Part shown: one piece after another, positions 19,501 to 26,837 of the stretch
Numbering within the stretch: position 1 is the stretch's first letter
Layout: every line of letters starts with the position of its first letter
NCBI RefSeq assembly: GCF_029892605.1
Contig: NZ_JARXWF010000003.1
Coordinates: 308,044-372,043, forward strand
Length of the DNA: 64,000 nt
Reading direction: 5' to 3'
Source of the DNA: Parabacteroides sp. PM6-13
GTDB lineage: Bacteria > Bacteroidota > Bacteroidia > Bacteroidales > Tannerellaceae
Program-made: the position numbers and the translations under genes
The notes under the pieces: generated by a model
Told to the model about the DNA's origin: nothing
The model's input: only the letters and a program-made list of their open reading frames with translations
Databases searched by the model: none

Positions 19501-19751
19501 CCTTTGGCCGACTCTCCCCAAAGCGAGGCATCCAGCCAGGCTTCGTCCATAAATGAATTTCGGGAGAAGATAATGGTTTCCGTATCGCCCAACCGCTCAT
19601 TTACTCTGTTGACAAGCGTCGTGCGCACCGAATCGCCTACCACCAGACTACCGACCATAACGGCAACAGTAATCAATACCGCGATGGCCACCAGTCGGTA
19701 ATAGCGGGTGAAAAAAGAGATATTGGCTCGTATCAGTCTGGAGAGATTCAT
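16554..19751 (-). CDS. Large FtsX/MacB-like ABC transporter permease with in-frame repeat insertions
   Basis: 1065 residues with the layout TM, periplasmic domain, three TMs, linker, TM, periplasmic domain, three TMs: two FtsX-like units in one chain. FtsX-type motifs are visible around 470-570 (ASLFLALGFFIIVSAILLMF, WQRREEIALLQSLGFSRQRI) and at the C-terminus (RRPEIDLYRTLGFTDLQIEELLYREN). It would form the membrane part of a LolCDE/MacB-type exporter or extractor with the ATPase whose ATG overlaps upstream (ATGA). Between the units, residues 592-600 (VETQCIASL) are encoded by a REP-like palindrome and about 601-627 are a Ser/Pro tract from a minisatellite. Both lie in the cytoplasmic or inter-unit linker and keep the frame. 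Cargo unknown; lipid, lipoprotein or the cluster's product are possible. Confidence 0.88.
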   Translation of the reverse strand: MNLSRLIRANISFFTRYYRLVAIAVLITVAVMVGSLVVGDSVRTTLVNRVNERLGDTETIIFSRNSFMDEAWLDASLWGESAKGFLLTNGFIAQNGKLIPVFVWGTDEYSLAKGTAKPNQALAKELGGEAISTIILRLPATGLIPSGSLFVTENYTTSLRLDFGGIVEAEEGGNLSMKNEQTIPFNLFVNREELAEAMETVGKINLILTPKEITSDELNHEWNYRMSGLSVNPREGFTEILSDRVFLPEEVTSTIMRENTGTNRLFSYLANSIEREGVSVPYSFVTAMDRFQGETLGKEEIILSDYTAKRLQAKPGDHIEVSYFVSQDLKTLVTQKVKLRVKEIVPLAALQEDKTLSADFPGLSDVERCTDWDSDLPIDMDRITDEDEKYWELYRTTPKAIIAYDAIATDWSNAYGNATALRINDTSPVLSALRAEMFGIQVIHPRETGLYAAKNGVDFASLFLALGFFIIVSAILLMFVPLSEMLWQRREEIALLQSLGFSRQRISRILWREAAPVVLLSSLVGVIAGLLYTTLIMWLLGNVWKGATHTDGFAVYPGAMTILIGFIIGVALSLGLLWWRIKKTVVPTASIVETQCIASLPSSPSPSPSSLSSPSPSSLSSPSPSSPPRTARAQYMASLLAIGMIVINLFFLHNVILFVVAGVILIGTAALWGDYLIRRNGSASTAHFHAGKMIWSALLANRKQALLSFFALSTGVFIVFSVGLNRKGFADSSQIRTGTGGYSLWCESSVPVYHNMTTAAGKEKLSLTGLPGDAQILQCLRYGADDASCLNLNRVTTPTVLGVDMNGLLESDFQIEQNIWSSDRDEVFERMQTTTDSVYPALIDATVLTWGLMMNLGDTLHYENDRGESIAIQLAGTLSNSIFQGHLLVDRRHFSHIWPETTGSEVFLLKVNETEKEEVKNLLSQALNEYGVRVSTTNDRLRQFNTVTDTYLTIFLTLGGLGLLLGIMSFIIVVRKNLSMRRPEIDLYRTLGFTDLQIEELLYRENRLVPLYAIATGVISSLVGVSLNFVHTSVWVWLLAGLFAAFFVIGVIVFIRKSVREILQE
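17871..17950. repeat. GGTGAC/GGTGAT minisatellite encoding a Ser/Pro tract
   Basis: An imperfect tandem array, with two perfect 24-bp units at 17887-17910 and 17911-17934 and degenerate copies around. Translated on the minus strand it gives repeated SSPSP/SSLSSP. It abuts the palindrome at 17951. Confidence 0.9.
17951..17978. repeat. REP-like 28-bp perfect palindrome inside the permease gene
   Basis: A perfect palindrome with half-site GTAGAGACGCAATG. It is translated in frame as VETQCIASL. The same core is found at 24433-24454, 24915-24944 and, as a GGCGC variant, at 32034-32084. Confidence 0.92.
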
Positions 19752-20419
19752 TGCAGGATGCCTTCTTTTAATGTAAACGTACGATGGGCAGCGGCCGATG
19801 TCTCATCCGAATGGGTCACCATCACAATGGTTGTTTGCAGGCTTTTGTTGATCTCGGTCAACAGACCGGCCATGTTCCGGGCGTTCTCTGTATCGAGTTG
19901 TCCGGTCGGTTCGTCGGCTAATAACAGTAAAGGCTTCATCATCAAGGCGCGGCAAACGGCTACACGGCTTGCTTCTCCGCCCGATAAGGTATGTGGATAC
20001 TGCTTGGCTACGGATGCGATCCGGGTTATTTCCATCAGTTGGCGGGCATAGTCGGTCTCTTCTGCCGTCGCTTTCGCTTTGGTTGCCAACGTAGGTAGTA
20101 AGATGTTTTCCAAGGCGGTAAGCTGTGGCATCAGGCGATGATCCTGAAAGACGAAACCTATCTGCCTGTTTCTTATTTCCGCATGGTTCACCATGGCTGT
20201 CTTCATTTCGAATCCGTTCAATCGGTAACTACCCGAATCGGCCGGCAATAGCGTGCCCAGAATGGACAATAAGGTCGTTTTGCCGGAACCGGAGCGACCT
20301 TTGATGGCTACAAATTCGCCCTTTTCTATCTCCATATTCACATCACGAAGCACATGATTCAACCGGTTTTCACCGTCGCGATAGCTTTTCTGTATATTGG
20401 ATAATTGGACTAATGGCAT
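19748..20419 (-). CDS. LolD/MacB-type ABC transporter ATPase
   Basis: 223 residues with Walker A GRSGSGKTT (about 41-49), Q loop VFQDHRLMPQ, ABC signature LSGGEASR, Walker B LLLADEPT and H-loop His in VMVTHSDE. Size and motifs match the LolD/MacB ATPase group that drives FtsX-type permeases. The permease start overlaps its stop by 4 bp (ATGA). Energises transport at the inner membrane. Confidence 0.93.
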   Translation of the reverse strand: MPLVQLSNIQKSYRDGENRLNHVLRDVNMEIEKGEFVAIKGRSGSGKTTLLSILGTLLPADSGSYRLNGFEMKTAMVNHAEIRNRQIGFVFQDHRLMPQLTALENILLPTLATKAKATAEETDYARQLMEITRIASVAKQYPHTLSGGEASRVAVCRALMMKPLLLLADEPTGQLDTENARNMAGLLTEINKSLQTTIVMVTHSDETSAAAHRTFTLKEGILQ

Positions 20420-20430
20420 AGTGTGATAAA

Positions 20431-21576
20431 TTATTTATTTTCTTTTCCAAAGCAAAGTAATGTCCCCTTTGCTGTTAATATCATGAAATGATCCTTGATA
20501 ACGGCAGGCGATCCGACAATCTGTTCGCCGGTATCGTATTCCCAAAGCAATTCGCCATTGTCAGCATTCAGGATAGAGACGATGCCCGTCTTGGTGCATA
20601 CAAGTATCTTGTCCTTGCATACCACCGGAGAGCTTTCGCCTACATTCCCTTTCAACATATACTTCCAGTTCAATTTTCCGTTTATACGGCTGATGGCATG
20701 TAGATACCTGTCGCCGGAAAAGAAGTAGAAGGCATCACTTGAGATGGCCGGGACAGAGACGAACGATGCGTTTTCGCTGTCTTCGGATATAATCTTTTTG
20801 TGTCGAATGATCTTCCCGTTTTCAAGCATTAATTTGTAAATGTTTCCGGAGTAATCGCCGATGTAGCAATAATCGCCCATGATAGCCGGAGAGGCCGGCA
20901 CGTAGGCTTCCAGCTGCAAGGAGTCGGTCTGGGTGCCCGTTTTGCAATCGATAATGCGCACCCAGGCATCGCATCCCCCGAATATGACATGGTTTTTCCA
21001 CAAGGCGGCAGCGCCGTTGAGGTAATAGCCCGACTCGAATCTATTTAGTACTTCGCCTGTCTTTGCGTCGAGACAATAGAGCCAATTATCATAACTGCCG
21101 AACACAATCGCTTTCCGGTCGGCAAACTTCAACAGATTGGGCGAAGCGGATATCTGTCCTTCCGTTTCATAATTCCAAAGAGTCTCTTTCCGAGCGAGTG
21201 AGATGGCTGTCATAAAGCCATCGATTCGCCCGATATAGAGCGTTGAATCGTAGATCATGGGAGTCGCTTCCACGGCTGTTTTGAGATCGTAATCGAAGCA
21301 TAATTGCCCATTTATATCAACTCCTTTTATATGTCCTCTTTTATCGCTCCAATAGGTAGTGCCGTTATCTACGATAGGCGAAGAAACAGTACGGGCTTCT
21401 CCTTTGTAGGTCCATTTCAATACCGGTTTCGAAGGAAGAGATGTCTCGGTATGTCCGCTCAACGCAGGGTCGCCCCGGAAAAGTTTCCAGTCCATACTGC
21501 CCGAATCGGAAGATTCGGTTCCGGACGTGCAGGCAATCAATAGACAGATTATAAATATGGATAGTAGCTGTTTCAT
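20431..21576 (-). CDS. PQQ-like beta-propeller lipoprotein (propeller 2)
   Basis: Starting at the ATG at 21576 (4-bp ATGA overlap with the upstream gene), the protein has 381 residues and a lipoprotein signal, LLIACTSG. Blades include YCLDAKTGEVLNRF, ISRINGKLNWKYML and LNADNGELLWEYDTG, the PQQ-like/BamB-like repeat. A longer reading from 21615 adds 13 residues that would block the signal peptide. It is the second propeller of the cluster, between the NuoG-like gene and the ABC ATPase. Function unknown. Confidence 0.85.
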   Translation of the reverse strand: MKQLLSIFIICLLIACTSGTESSDSGSMDWKLFRGDPALSGHTETSLPSKPVLKWTYKGEARTVSSPIVDNGTTYWSDKRGHIKGVDINGQLCFDYDLKTAVEATPMIYDSTLYIGRIDGFMTAISLARKETLWNYETEGQISASPNLLKFADRKAIVFGSYDNWLYCLDAKTGEVLNRFESGYYLNGAAALWKNHVIFGGCDAWVRIIDCKTGTQTDSLQLEAYVPASPAIMGDYCYIGDYSGNIYKLMLENGKIIRHKKIISEDSENASFVSVPAISSDAFYFFSGDRYLHAISRINGKLNWKYMLKGNVGESSPVVCKDKILVCTKTGIVSILNADNGELLWEYDTGEQIVGSPAVIKDHFMILTAKGTLLCFGKENK

Positions 21577-22589
21577 TTGGCTTGTTGTTTTAAGTAAATG
21601 GCTCCGGTGGGGCATAAATCCGCCAGTTCCCGGCGGATGTTTCCGCGGTTCTCTTCCGGCAAGACGACTTGCATACCAAATCCCCGATCCTTGAAGGTAA
21701 AGCCGTTGTCGCTATTGTAGACACAGAGGCCGCAACGAATACATTTTGCCTGTTCAAACCACAGGTCTCCGGCGATATGTTGTTTCTTCATTACCGGAAG
21801 GGTAGAAGAGGCATCGTAGCGTGGACGCTTGATCCCTTCGGTGGTGGCGTAGAGGCGCAGTTTGCAACCCGAGCGTCCGGCACAGGCGCAATGCAGGCAG
21901 CGGGATGGGGTGGTGACTGTTTCTTTCAGTCGCTCCTTCTCTTTGGGAGTGAATCTGCCCAGGCGGGAATAGAAGGTGTTTTTGTCATTCTTCACCGAGT
22001 TGTCTAACCACCCCACCGTCGCAAGCGACGGTCCACCCCCTCCTTGGGAAGGAGGGGAGCTGAGGATAGTTTTTTCTACCACCTCTTTGATAATCGCCCG
22101 TATCGAAACCGACGTATCGATCGATCCCCTTCGACATGCCTTTTCACAAGGGACTTTACAGTTGTCGCAGCCTATTTCAGGAAGTGCAAAAGCAGATGCA
22201 ATAAGCTGATAGGCCTTTTCGTGATCTCCGGCATCGTAATGGCTGAGCATACGTTCCACATCTAATCCTTTCGGGCAAACCATCGAACAGGGCGCTTCGC
22301 AATCGGCTTTGTGGTCGCTTAATAAGAGTTCGAGCGAAAGGGTGCGTATCAGTTTCACCTCATCACTCTCCGTATCTATCTGCATGCCGTCGGTCGGGTA
22401 GGTGGTGCAAGAAGGGATTACCTGCCCGTTGGCACTGTTTCTGACAGCGCATACCATGCAGGATGACTTGTGGCGTGCCCCCGGGGCATAACAAAGGGAT
22501 GGAATGGTATATCCTATGCGCCGCGCTGCCTCCAGGATGGTTTCGCCTTCCCGGATCTCTACCGGTATATTGTTTATTGTTATCTGCAT
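21573..22589 (-). CDS. NuoG/HydA-N-like [2Fe-2S]/[4Fe-4S] protein
   Basis: 338 residues. A plant-type [2Fe-2S] ferredoxin domain has Cys33, 44, 47 and 61. It is followed by an Fe-S region (HKADCEAPCSMVCP; CDNCKVPCEKACRRGSID, similar to the GltD-type N-terminal domain), CLHCACAGRSGC and CIRCGLC. It lacks the molybdopterin-like NuoG body and any H-cluster domain, so it looks like a truncated electron-input subunit passing electrons between the NuoEF-like protein and another acceptor. Residues about 176-197 (SSPPSQGGGGPS region) come from a palindromic insertion in the gene. It overlaps the fused NuoEF gene by 10 bp. Confidence 0.85.
   Translation of the reverse strand: MQITINNIPVEIREGETILEAARRIGYTIPSLCYAPGARHKSSCMVCAVRNSANGQVIPSCTTYPTDGMQIDTESDEVKLIRTLSLELLLSDHKADCEAPCSMVCPKGLDVERMLSHYDAGDHEKAYQLIASAFALPEIGCDNCKVPCEKACRRGSIDTSVSIRAIIKEVVEKTILSSPPSQGGGGPSLATVGWLDNSVKNDKNTFYSRLGRFTPKEKERLKETVTTPSRCLHCACAGRSGCKLRLYATTEGIKRPRYDASSTLPVMKKQHIAGDLWFEQAKCIRCGLCVYNSDNGFTFKDRGFGMQVVLPEENRGNIRRELADLCPTGAIYLKQQAK
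22015..22057. repeat. Paired palindromes inside the NuoG-like gene
   Basis: ACCGTCGC-AA-GCGACGGT (22015-22032) is followed by CCCCTCCTT-GGG-AAGGAGGGG (22037-22057). The sequence stays in frame and encodes a low-complexity stretch absent from ordinary ferredoxin domains. It looks like an inserted REP-type element. Confidence 0.8.
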
Positions 22590-25006
22590 AATGGAACCTT
22601 TTTAATGGCATCGTAACTGCATTCATCGATACAAAGACCACATAATACACAATCCTGTACGTTTATCGTATGTATCTCATAAGGAGTATAAGGAATGGCG
22701 TTCACCGGACAGGCTTTGGCGCATTTGGTGCAGCCAATACAATCATCGGTAACCACATAGTGTACCATCTCTTTGCAGGTGCCTGTTTTACAAAGGCCGT
22801 TCACATGCTCTTCGTATTCATGGCGGAAGTATTTCAACGTGGTAAGAACCGGATTCGGGGCTGTTTTGCCCAGTCCGCAAAGAGATGATTTCTTTACGTT
22901 CAAAGCCAGTTCCTCCAGTTTGTCAATATCTTCCATGGAGGCTTTTCCGCTACATATTTTGTCCAGCATATCGAGCATCCGGCGGATCCCTACCCGACAG
23001 AAGGTGCATTTGCCGCACGACTGGTCGCAGGTGAAGCTCAGGAAGTAGCGTGCCATATCGACCATGCAATCATTTTCACTTAATACCACCAATCCGCCCG
23101 ATCCCATCATGGCGCCCATCTGGTTGAAAGCGTCGAAGTCGACCTGCACATCGCAAAGATGAGCCGGGATGCACCCGCCCGACGGGCCACCGATCTGTAC
23201 GGCTTTTAGTTTCTCGCCGCCTTCTACGCCACCGCCGATCTCTTCGATAATCTGATTCAGTGTGATACCCATAGGCACTTCAATCAGTCCGCCGTGGCGG
23301 ATCTTTCCGGCTAGGGCAAACACTTTGGTGCCTTTACTACTTTCAGTACCTATTTTAGTATAGTGATCAATATCGTTACGGATAATATAGGGAATCTGAC
23401 TCAATGTCTCCACATTATTCACAAGCGTGGGTTTACCATGCAAACCTTCTACGGCGGGGTAGGGCGGACGTTGTTTGGGAAACCCGCGTTCTCCTTCGAT
23501 AGAAGCGATCAAAGCCGTTTCTTCCCCGCAGACAAATGCCCCGGCTCCCTCGAATATGGAGATATCAAACGAGAAATCACTTCCGGCAATGCGTTCGCCA
23601 ATCAGGTTCCGCTCGCGGCATAATTCGATAGCTTTTCGGATACGCGTTACCGCCAGCGGATATTCGGCGCGGATATAGAAGATACCCTTATTAGCTCCTA
23701 CCGCATAACCTGCGATAAGCATACCTTCAATGATACGAAACGGATAGGACTCCAGCATCATCCGATCCATAAAGGCACCGGGGTCGCCCTCATCGCCGTT
23801 GCAGATAACATATTTCTCTTTTTGACCGGAGGCGGCAACGATTTCCCATTTCTTCCCTGTTGCAAACCCGCCACCACCACGGCCGCGGATACCACTGGCA
23901 AGGATATTGTTTATCACCTCTTGTCTGTCGGGAGTTGAAAGCACTTTATGGAGCCCTTTGAAACCACCGTGTCCGATATATTCCTCGATATTCAATGGAG
24001 CAAGAAATCCATATCCCTCGGTGGAGATATGTTTCTGTCCGTTAAGAAAGCTATCGATCACACCGGTTCGTTCCTCTTCCGGCTTCCAGATCACATTGTC
24101 CCAGGTTATATCCGTATGGAAGGTGTCTATATGATTGAACAGGTTGTTCTTCAATCGTTTCAACCGTCCGGCCGGTTTGAAATGATGGTGCAGTATCTCT
24201 TTTATTTCGGTTGCCTTTACGTTGGGATAGCGGGTGATTGTCCCGTCGGGCAATACCACATCGATCAGAGGCACTTTGTTGCATACGCCGACACAGCCGA
24301 CCGGTTTGATATTAACATCGATAGCCAGATCGTTGGAGGCTGTTTGCAGTTCTTTATAAATATCCGCCGATCCGCTTGCCTGACAGCATGAACCCATGCC
24401 AAGACGTATCTCGCCGGCAAAAATCTGCGGTCGAGACGCAATGCGTTGCGTCTCTGCGTTTTCTTGTGTTGCCAGGAAATCTTCGATCACCTCGTTCACC
24501 TTTCCGGGGAGCACATGGCCATATATCTTTTCGTCGATCTGTACCACGGGCGCTAACGTGCAGCAGCCCAGGCAGGCTATCTTTTCGATGGAGAAGAGTT
24601 GATCGGAAGTGGTAATGGAATCCTCTTCCATTTTCAGTTCGCGCCGGAAAGAATCATACACATTGCCGGCACCTTTCACATGGCAGGCCGTTCCGGTACA
24701 TACTTTGATCAGGTGTTTCCCGTAAGGGATATGGCGGAACTGGGAATAGAAGGTAGAGACGCTGATGAGTTGCGCCCGGTCGATCTCTGTCCGTTCATAG
24801 ATGCGCTCGATCGCCTCCGACGGCAGGTAGCTGAATTCCTCCTGCAAGGCCTGCAACAAAGGAATAATAACCTGTCGCGATGTGCCGATACGATCGATGA
24901 TGGCATCGATTTGTTGCAGAGACGCAATGCATTGCGTCTCTGCATTTTGTTGATCCGTCAAACATTGCGTCCCAACGGTTATATTATTTTCGCAATTGCA
25001 AGCCAT
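22580..25006 (-). CDS. Fused NuoE-NuoF-ferredoxin NADH-oxidising subunit (HydBC-like)
   Basis: The ATG at 25006, one base after the upstream stop, gives 808 residues. Domains: a NuoE-like thioredoxin-fold [2Fe-2S] domain (about 35-180; Cys103, 108, 145, 149), a second thioredoxin-like [2Fe-2S] domain (Cys207/208, 238, 242), the NuoF flavoprotein (FMN/NADH sites GRGGGGFATG 375-384 and NGDEGDPGAF 403-412; [4Fe-4S] Cys664, 667, 670, 710), and a C-terminal two-cluster ferredoxin (CIGCTKC, CVLCGLC). This order is that of HydB/HndC subunits with HydC/HndA fused in front. It should oxidise NADH and feed Fe-S carriers. Two REP-like palindromes encode AETQCIASL (about 22-30) and AETQRIASR (184-192) at domain boundaries. 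An extended reading to 25105 overlaps the neighbouring gene and is unlikely. Confidence 0.92.
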   Translation of the reverse strand: MACNCENNITVGTQCLTDQQNAETQCIASLQQIDAIIDRIGTSRQVIIPLLQALQEEFSYLPSEAIERIYERTEIDRAQLISVSTFYSQFRHIPYGKHLIKVCTGTACHVKGAGNVYDSFRRELKMEEDSITTSDQLFSIEKIACLGCCTLAPVVQIDEKIYGHVLPGKVNEVIEDFLATQENAETQRIASRPQIFAGEIRLGMGSCCQASGSADIYKELQTASNDLAIDVNIKPVGCVGVCNKVPLIDVVLPDGTITRYPNVKATEIKEILHHHFKPAGRLKRLKNNLFNHIDTFHTDITWDNVIWKPEEERTGVIDSFLNGQKHISTEGYGFLAPLNIEEYIGHGGFKGLHKVLSTPDRQEVINNILASGIRGRGGGGFATGKKWEIVAASGQKEKYVICNGDEGDPGAFMDRMMLESYPFRIIEGMLIAGYAVGANKGIFYIRAEYPLAVTRIRKAIELCRERNLIGERIAGSDFSFDISIFEGAGAFVCGEETALIASIEGERGFPKQRPPYPAVEGLHGKPTLVNNVETLSQIPYIIRNDIDHYTKIGTESSKGTKVFALAGKIRHGGLIEVPMGITLNQIIEEIGGGVEGGEKLKAVQIGGPSGGCIPAHLCDVQVDFDAFNQMGAMMGSGGLVVLSENDCMVDMARYFLSFTCDQSCGKCTFCRVGIRRMLDMLDKICSGKASMEDIDKLEELALNVKKSSLCGLGKTAPNPVLTTLKYFRHEYEEHVNGLCKTGTCKEMVHYVVTDDCIGCTKCAKACPVNAIPYTPYEIHTINVQDCVLCGLCIDECSYDAIKKVPLCR
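24433..24454. repeat. REP-like palindrome inside the NuoEF fusion (second copy)
   Basis: GAGACGCAATGCGTTGCGTC core, near-palindromic, read in frame as AETQRIASR between the two thioredoxin-fold domains. Confidence 0.88.
24915..24944. repeat. REP-like 30-bp perfect palindrome inside the NuoEF fusion (first copy)
   Basis: Half-site TGCAGAGACGCAATG followed by its exact complement; read in frame as AETQCIASLQ before the NuoE domain. A degenerate half copy (ATTGCGTCCCAAC) follows near 24964. Confidence 0.92.
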
Positions 25007-25007
25007 A

Positions 25008-26837
25008 TTAATTTGCTGATACACAATAAATACTCTTTTCAGTCCGCACGACAATCTTACCATCGGTAAAGGCAGGAGTCGCAAAGGTTCTCTCCCCGGT
25101 TTCAAACGAATCGATCAGGTTGAACTCGTCGTTGGCGGAGAATATATGCATCTTTCCGTCGTTACTGAACAGGTATATTTTACCTTCTGCTATGACCGGG
25201 GAAGAATAGAATTCGGTGTTTAGTTCGTGTTCCTTACGCAGTTCCCCCGTTTGTGTATCGAAGGAGACGACCACCCCGTAGCTGGTTGCCAGGTAGAGGT
25301 TGTCTTTGGTGGCAACGGGACTGGACACTTCCGGCAGGTATTCGCTGCTTTCCCAAAGGACGCTTCCGTCGGCTCCATTGATAGCTACCAATTTGGCATA
25401 TTCGCTTGCACCGAAGATAATACCGTTGGCACTGCAGGCGCTGGAGCCTACCTCGCCGCTAAGGCATTCTACCCGCCAGAGTTGTTCGCCGGTTTGGGGG
25501 TTATAACCCGTAATAGCCGGATTCCCCATCAATACCAGTTGCGAAGTGTTGCCTACGGAAGCTATGATTGGAGAGCTCCAGGTTACTTTCTCCGTGCGGT
25601 TTTTACTCCACCGTTCCGCCCCCGTAGCCAGGTCGAATGCCATGACTTTCGGGGTGTTTCGGTTGTCGTATTGCACGATAACCGTCTGACCGAAAATAAG
25701 CAGGGAGGAGGCATATCCGTAGTGATTATCGGGAACGCCCAGGTTTTTGGCCCAGAGTTGCTTGCCTTCCATATCGGCACAGATGATATCGCCTGTGGCA
25801 AAGATAGCGCAGACCTGGTTTCCGTTGGTAGCCACCGTTGAGGCTGCCAGCCCGGTGTCTTCCGTTGTCTGAGGCATCTGTGCCGGTGAACCCGGAATAT
25901 TGGCAGCAGCCAGCGTCCATAGTTTTTTACCTGTGGTGAGATCATAGCAATAAAGCTCGCGCGCCTCTTCATCCGCACCGGAGAAGAATACCCGGTTTCC
26001 GCTTATCACGGGGGAGTTATATCCCCTACGCGGCACCTCCTGTCGCCAGGCAATATGAGTTCCATTGCTGAGATCCCATCGTGCCGGCAGGCCTTTTGCC
26101 GACGAAATGCCGTTGGACTGATTCCCACGGAAGGCATGATGGGTCACTTTGGAGATAACAGGCTGCGGAGCTGCTTCGACGGGTGCTTCTGCCGCTTCAG
26201 CTTCTATATCCTGAGAGGTAGTCTCTTCTGTTATGATTTCATTCTCTTCTTCCTCCGCCGGAACATCCGGCGTAATTTCTTCTGCTGCTACCTCCTGAAC
26301 CATCGCCTGCTCATCGGTATCCACTGCCTGAACGATCATCTCGGTCTCTTTGTTTTCTTCCCCACTTGGTGGTTTCTGAAGATAAGGAGAAGTCATCACT
26401 ACCATAACAAGTGCGATAGCCGCCAGTCCGACCGCTGCCCAGACAACATATTTCCGGGCTTGCGTTTTAATAGCCCATTCATCGATCGGGTCGATCTCTT
26501 TGCCGGGGATCTCTTTCTCATGGGCAAAATAGAAACGGGCAGAAACAATAAATACCGCCAACATACCCAACAGGATATAAACACCTGTCATCAGATGATC
26601 CATCCGCACGAAATAGGCTTTCCGCGCCAATAGATCGAGTTGGCGGATCTGCTGCTGCAGAGCCGGATTACCGGCCTGTTGGTCGTTCAATGCCTTCAAT
26701 GTCTCTACCACCTCCGCCTGCAGAGGGGTGGTGCCTCTCACCTGGAAATAGTTGGTGATCAACATAATCGAGAAGGTGACAATAAAGATGGCCGAAACAA
26801 TGGCTATATTTCTGAGAATCGCTTTCTTCATGTTCAT
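25008..26837 (-). CDS. Membrane-anchored PQQ-like beta-propeller (propeller 3)
   Basis: 609 residues. Three membrane segments (about 9-27, 77-98, 131-150) are followed by a Glu/Ala/Thr-rich linker (about 160-225) and a PQQ-like propeller (230-609) with blades such as YCYDLTTGKKLWTL, MAFDLATGAERWSK, YNPQTGEQLWRV and VSFDTQTGELRKEH. The propeller would lie outside the cytoplasmic membrane. The start overlaps the stop of the NapH-like gene (ATGA), and the NuoEF fusion begins one base after its end, so the three are probably co-translated and may form one membrane redox unit. No catalytic residues were recognised. Confidence 0.85.
   Translation of the reverse strand: MNMKKAILRNIAIVSAIFIVTFSIMLITNYFQVRGTTPLQAEVVETLKALNDQQAGNPALQQQIRQLDLLARKAYFVRMDHLMTGVYILLGMLAVFIVSARFYFAHEKEIPGKEIDPIDEWAIKTQARKYVVWAAVGLAAIALVMVVMTSPYLQKPPSGEENKETEMIVQAVDTDEQAMVQEVAAEEITPDVPAEEEENEIITEETTSQDIEAEAAEAPVEAAPQPVISKVTHHAFRGNQSNGISSAKGLPARWDLSNGTHIAWRQEVPRRGYNSPVISGNRVFFSGADEEARELYCYDLTTGKKLWTLAAANIPGSPAQMPQTTEDTGLAASTVATNGNQVCAIFATGDIICADMEGKQLWAKNLGVPDNHYGYASSLLIFGQTVIVQYDNRNTPKVMAFDLATGAERWSKNRTEKVTWSSPIIASVGNTSQLVLMGNPAITGYNPQTGEQLWRVECLSGEVGSSACSANGIIFGASEYAKLVAINGADGSVLWESSEYLPEVSSPVATKDNLYLATSYGVVVSFDTQTGELRKEHELNTEFYSSPVIAEGKIYLFSNDGKMHIFSANDEFNLIDSFETGERTFATPAFTDGKIVVRTEKSIYCVSAN

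Noticed and set aside
21573..25006. Part of respiratory complex I or an Fe-only hydrogenase
   Set aside because: No membrane subunits of complex I are present and the NuoG/HydA-like protein ends before any H-cluster or molybdopterin-type domain.
25227..25841. A 204-codon plus-strand frame opposite propeller 3
   Set aside because: It is antisense to a clear propeller gene and shows no family or ribosome binding site; a shadow of codon bias.
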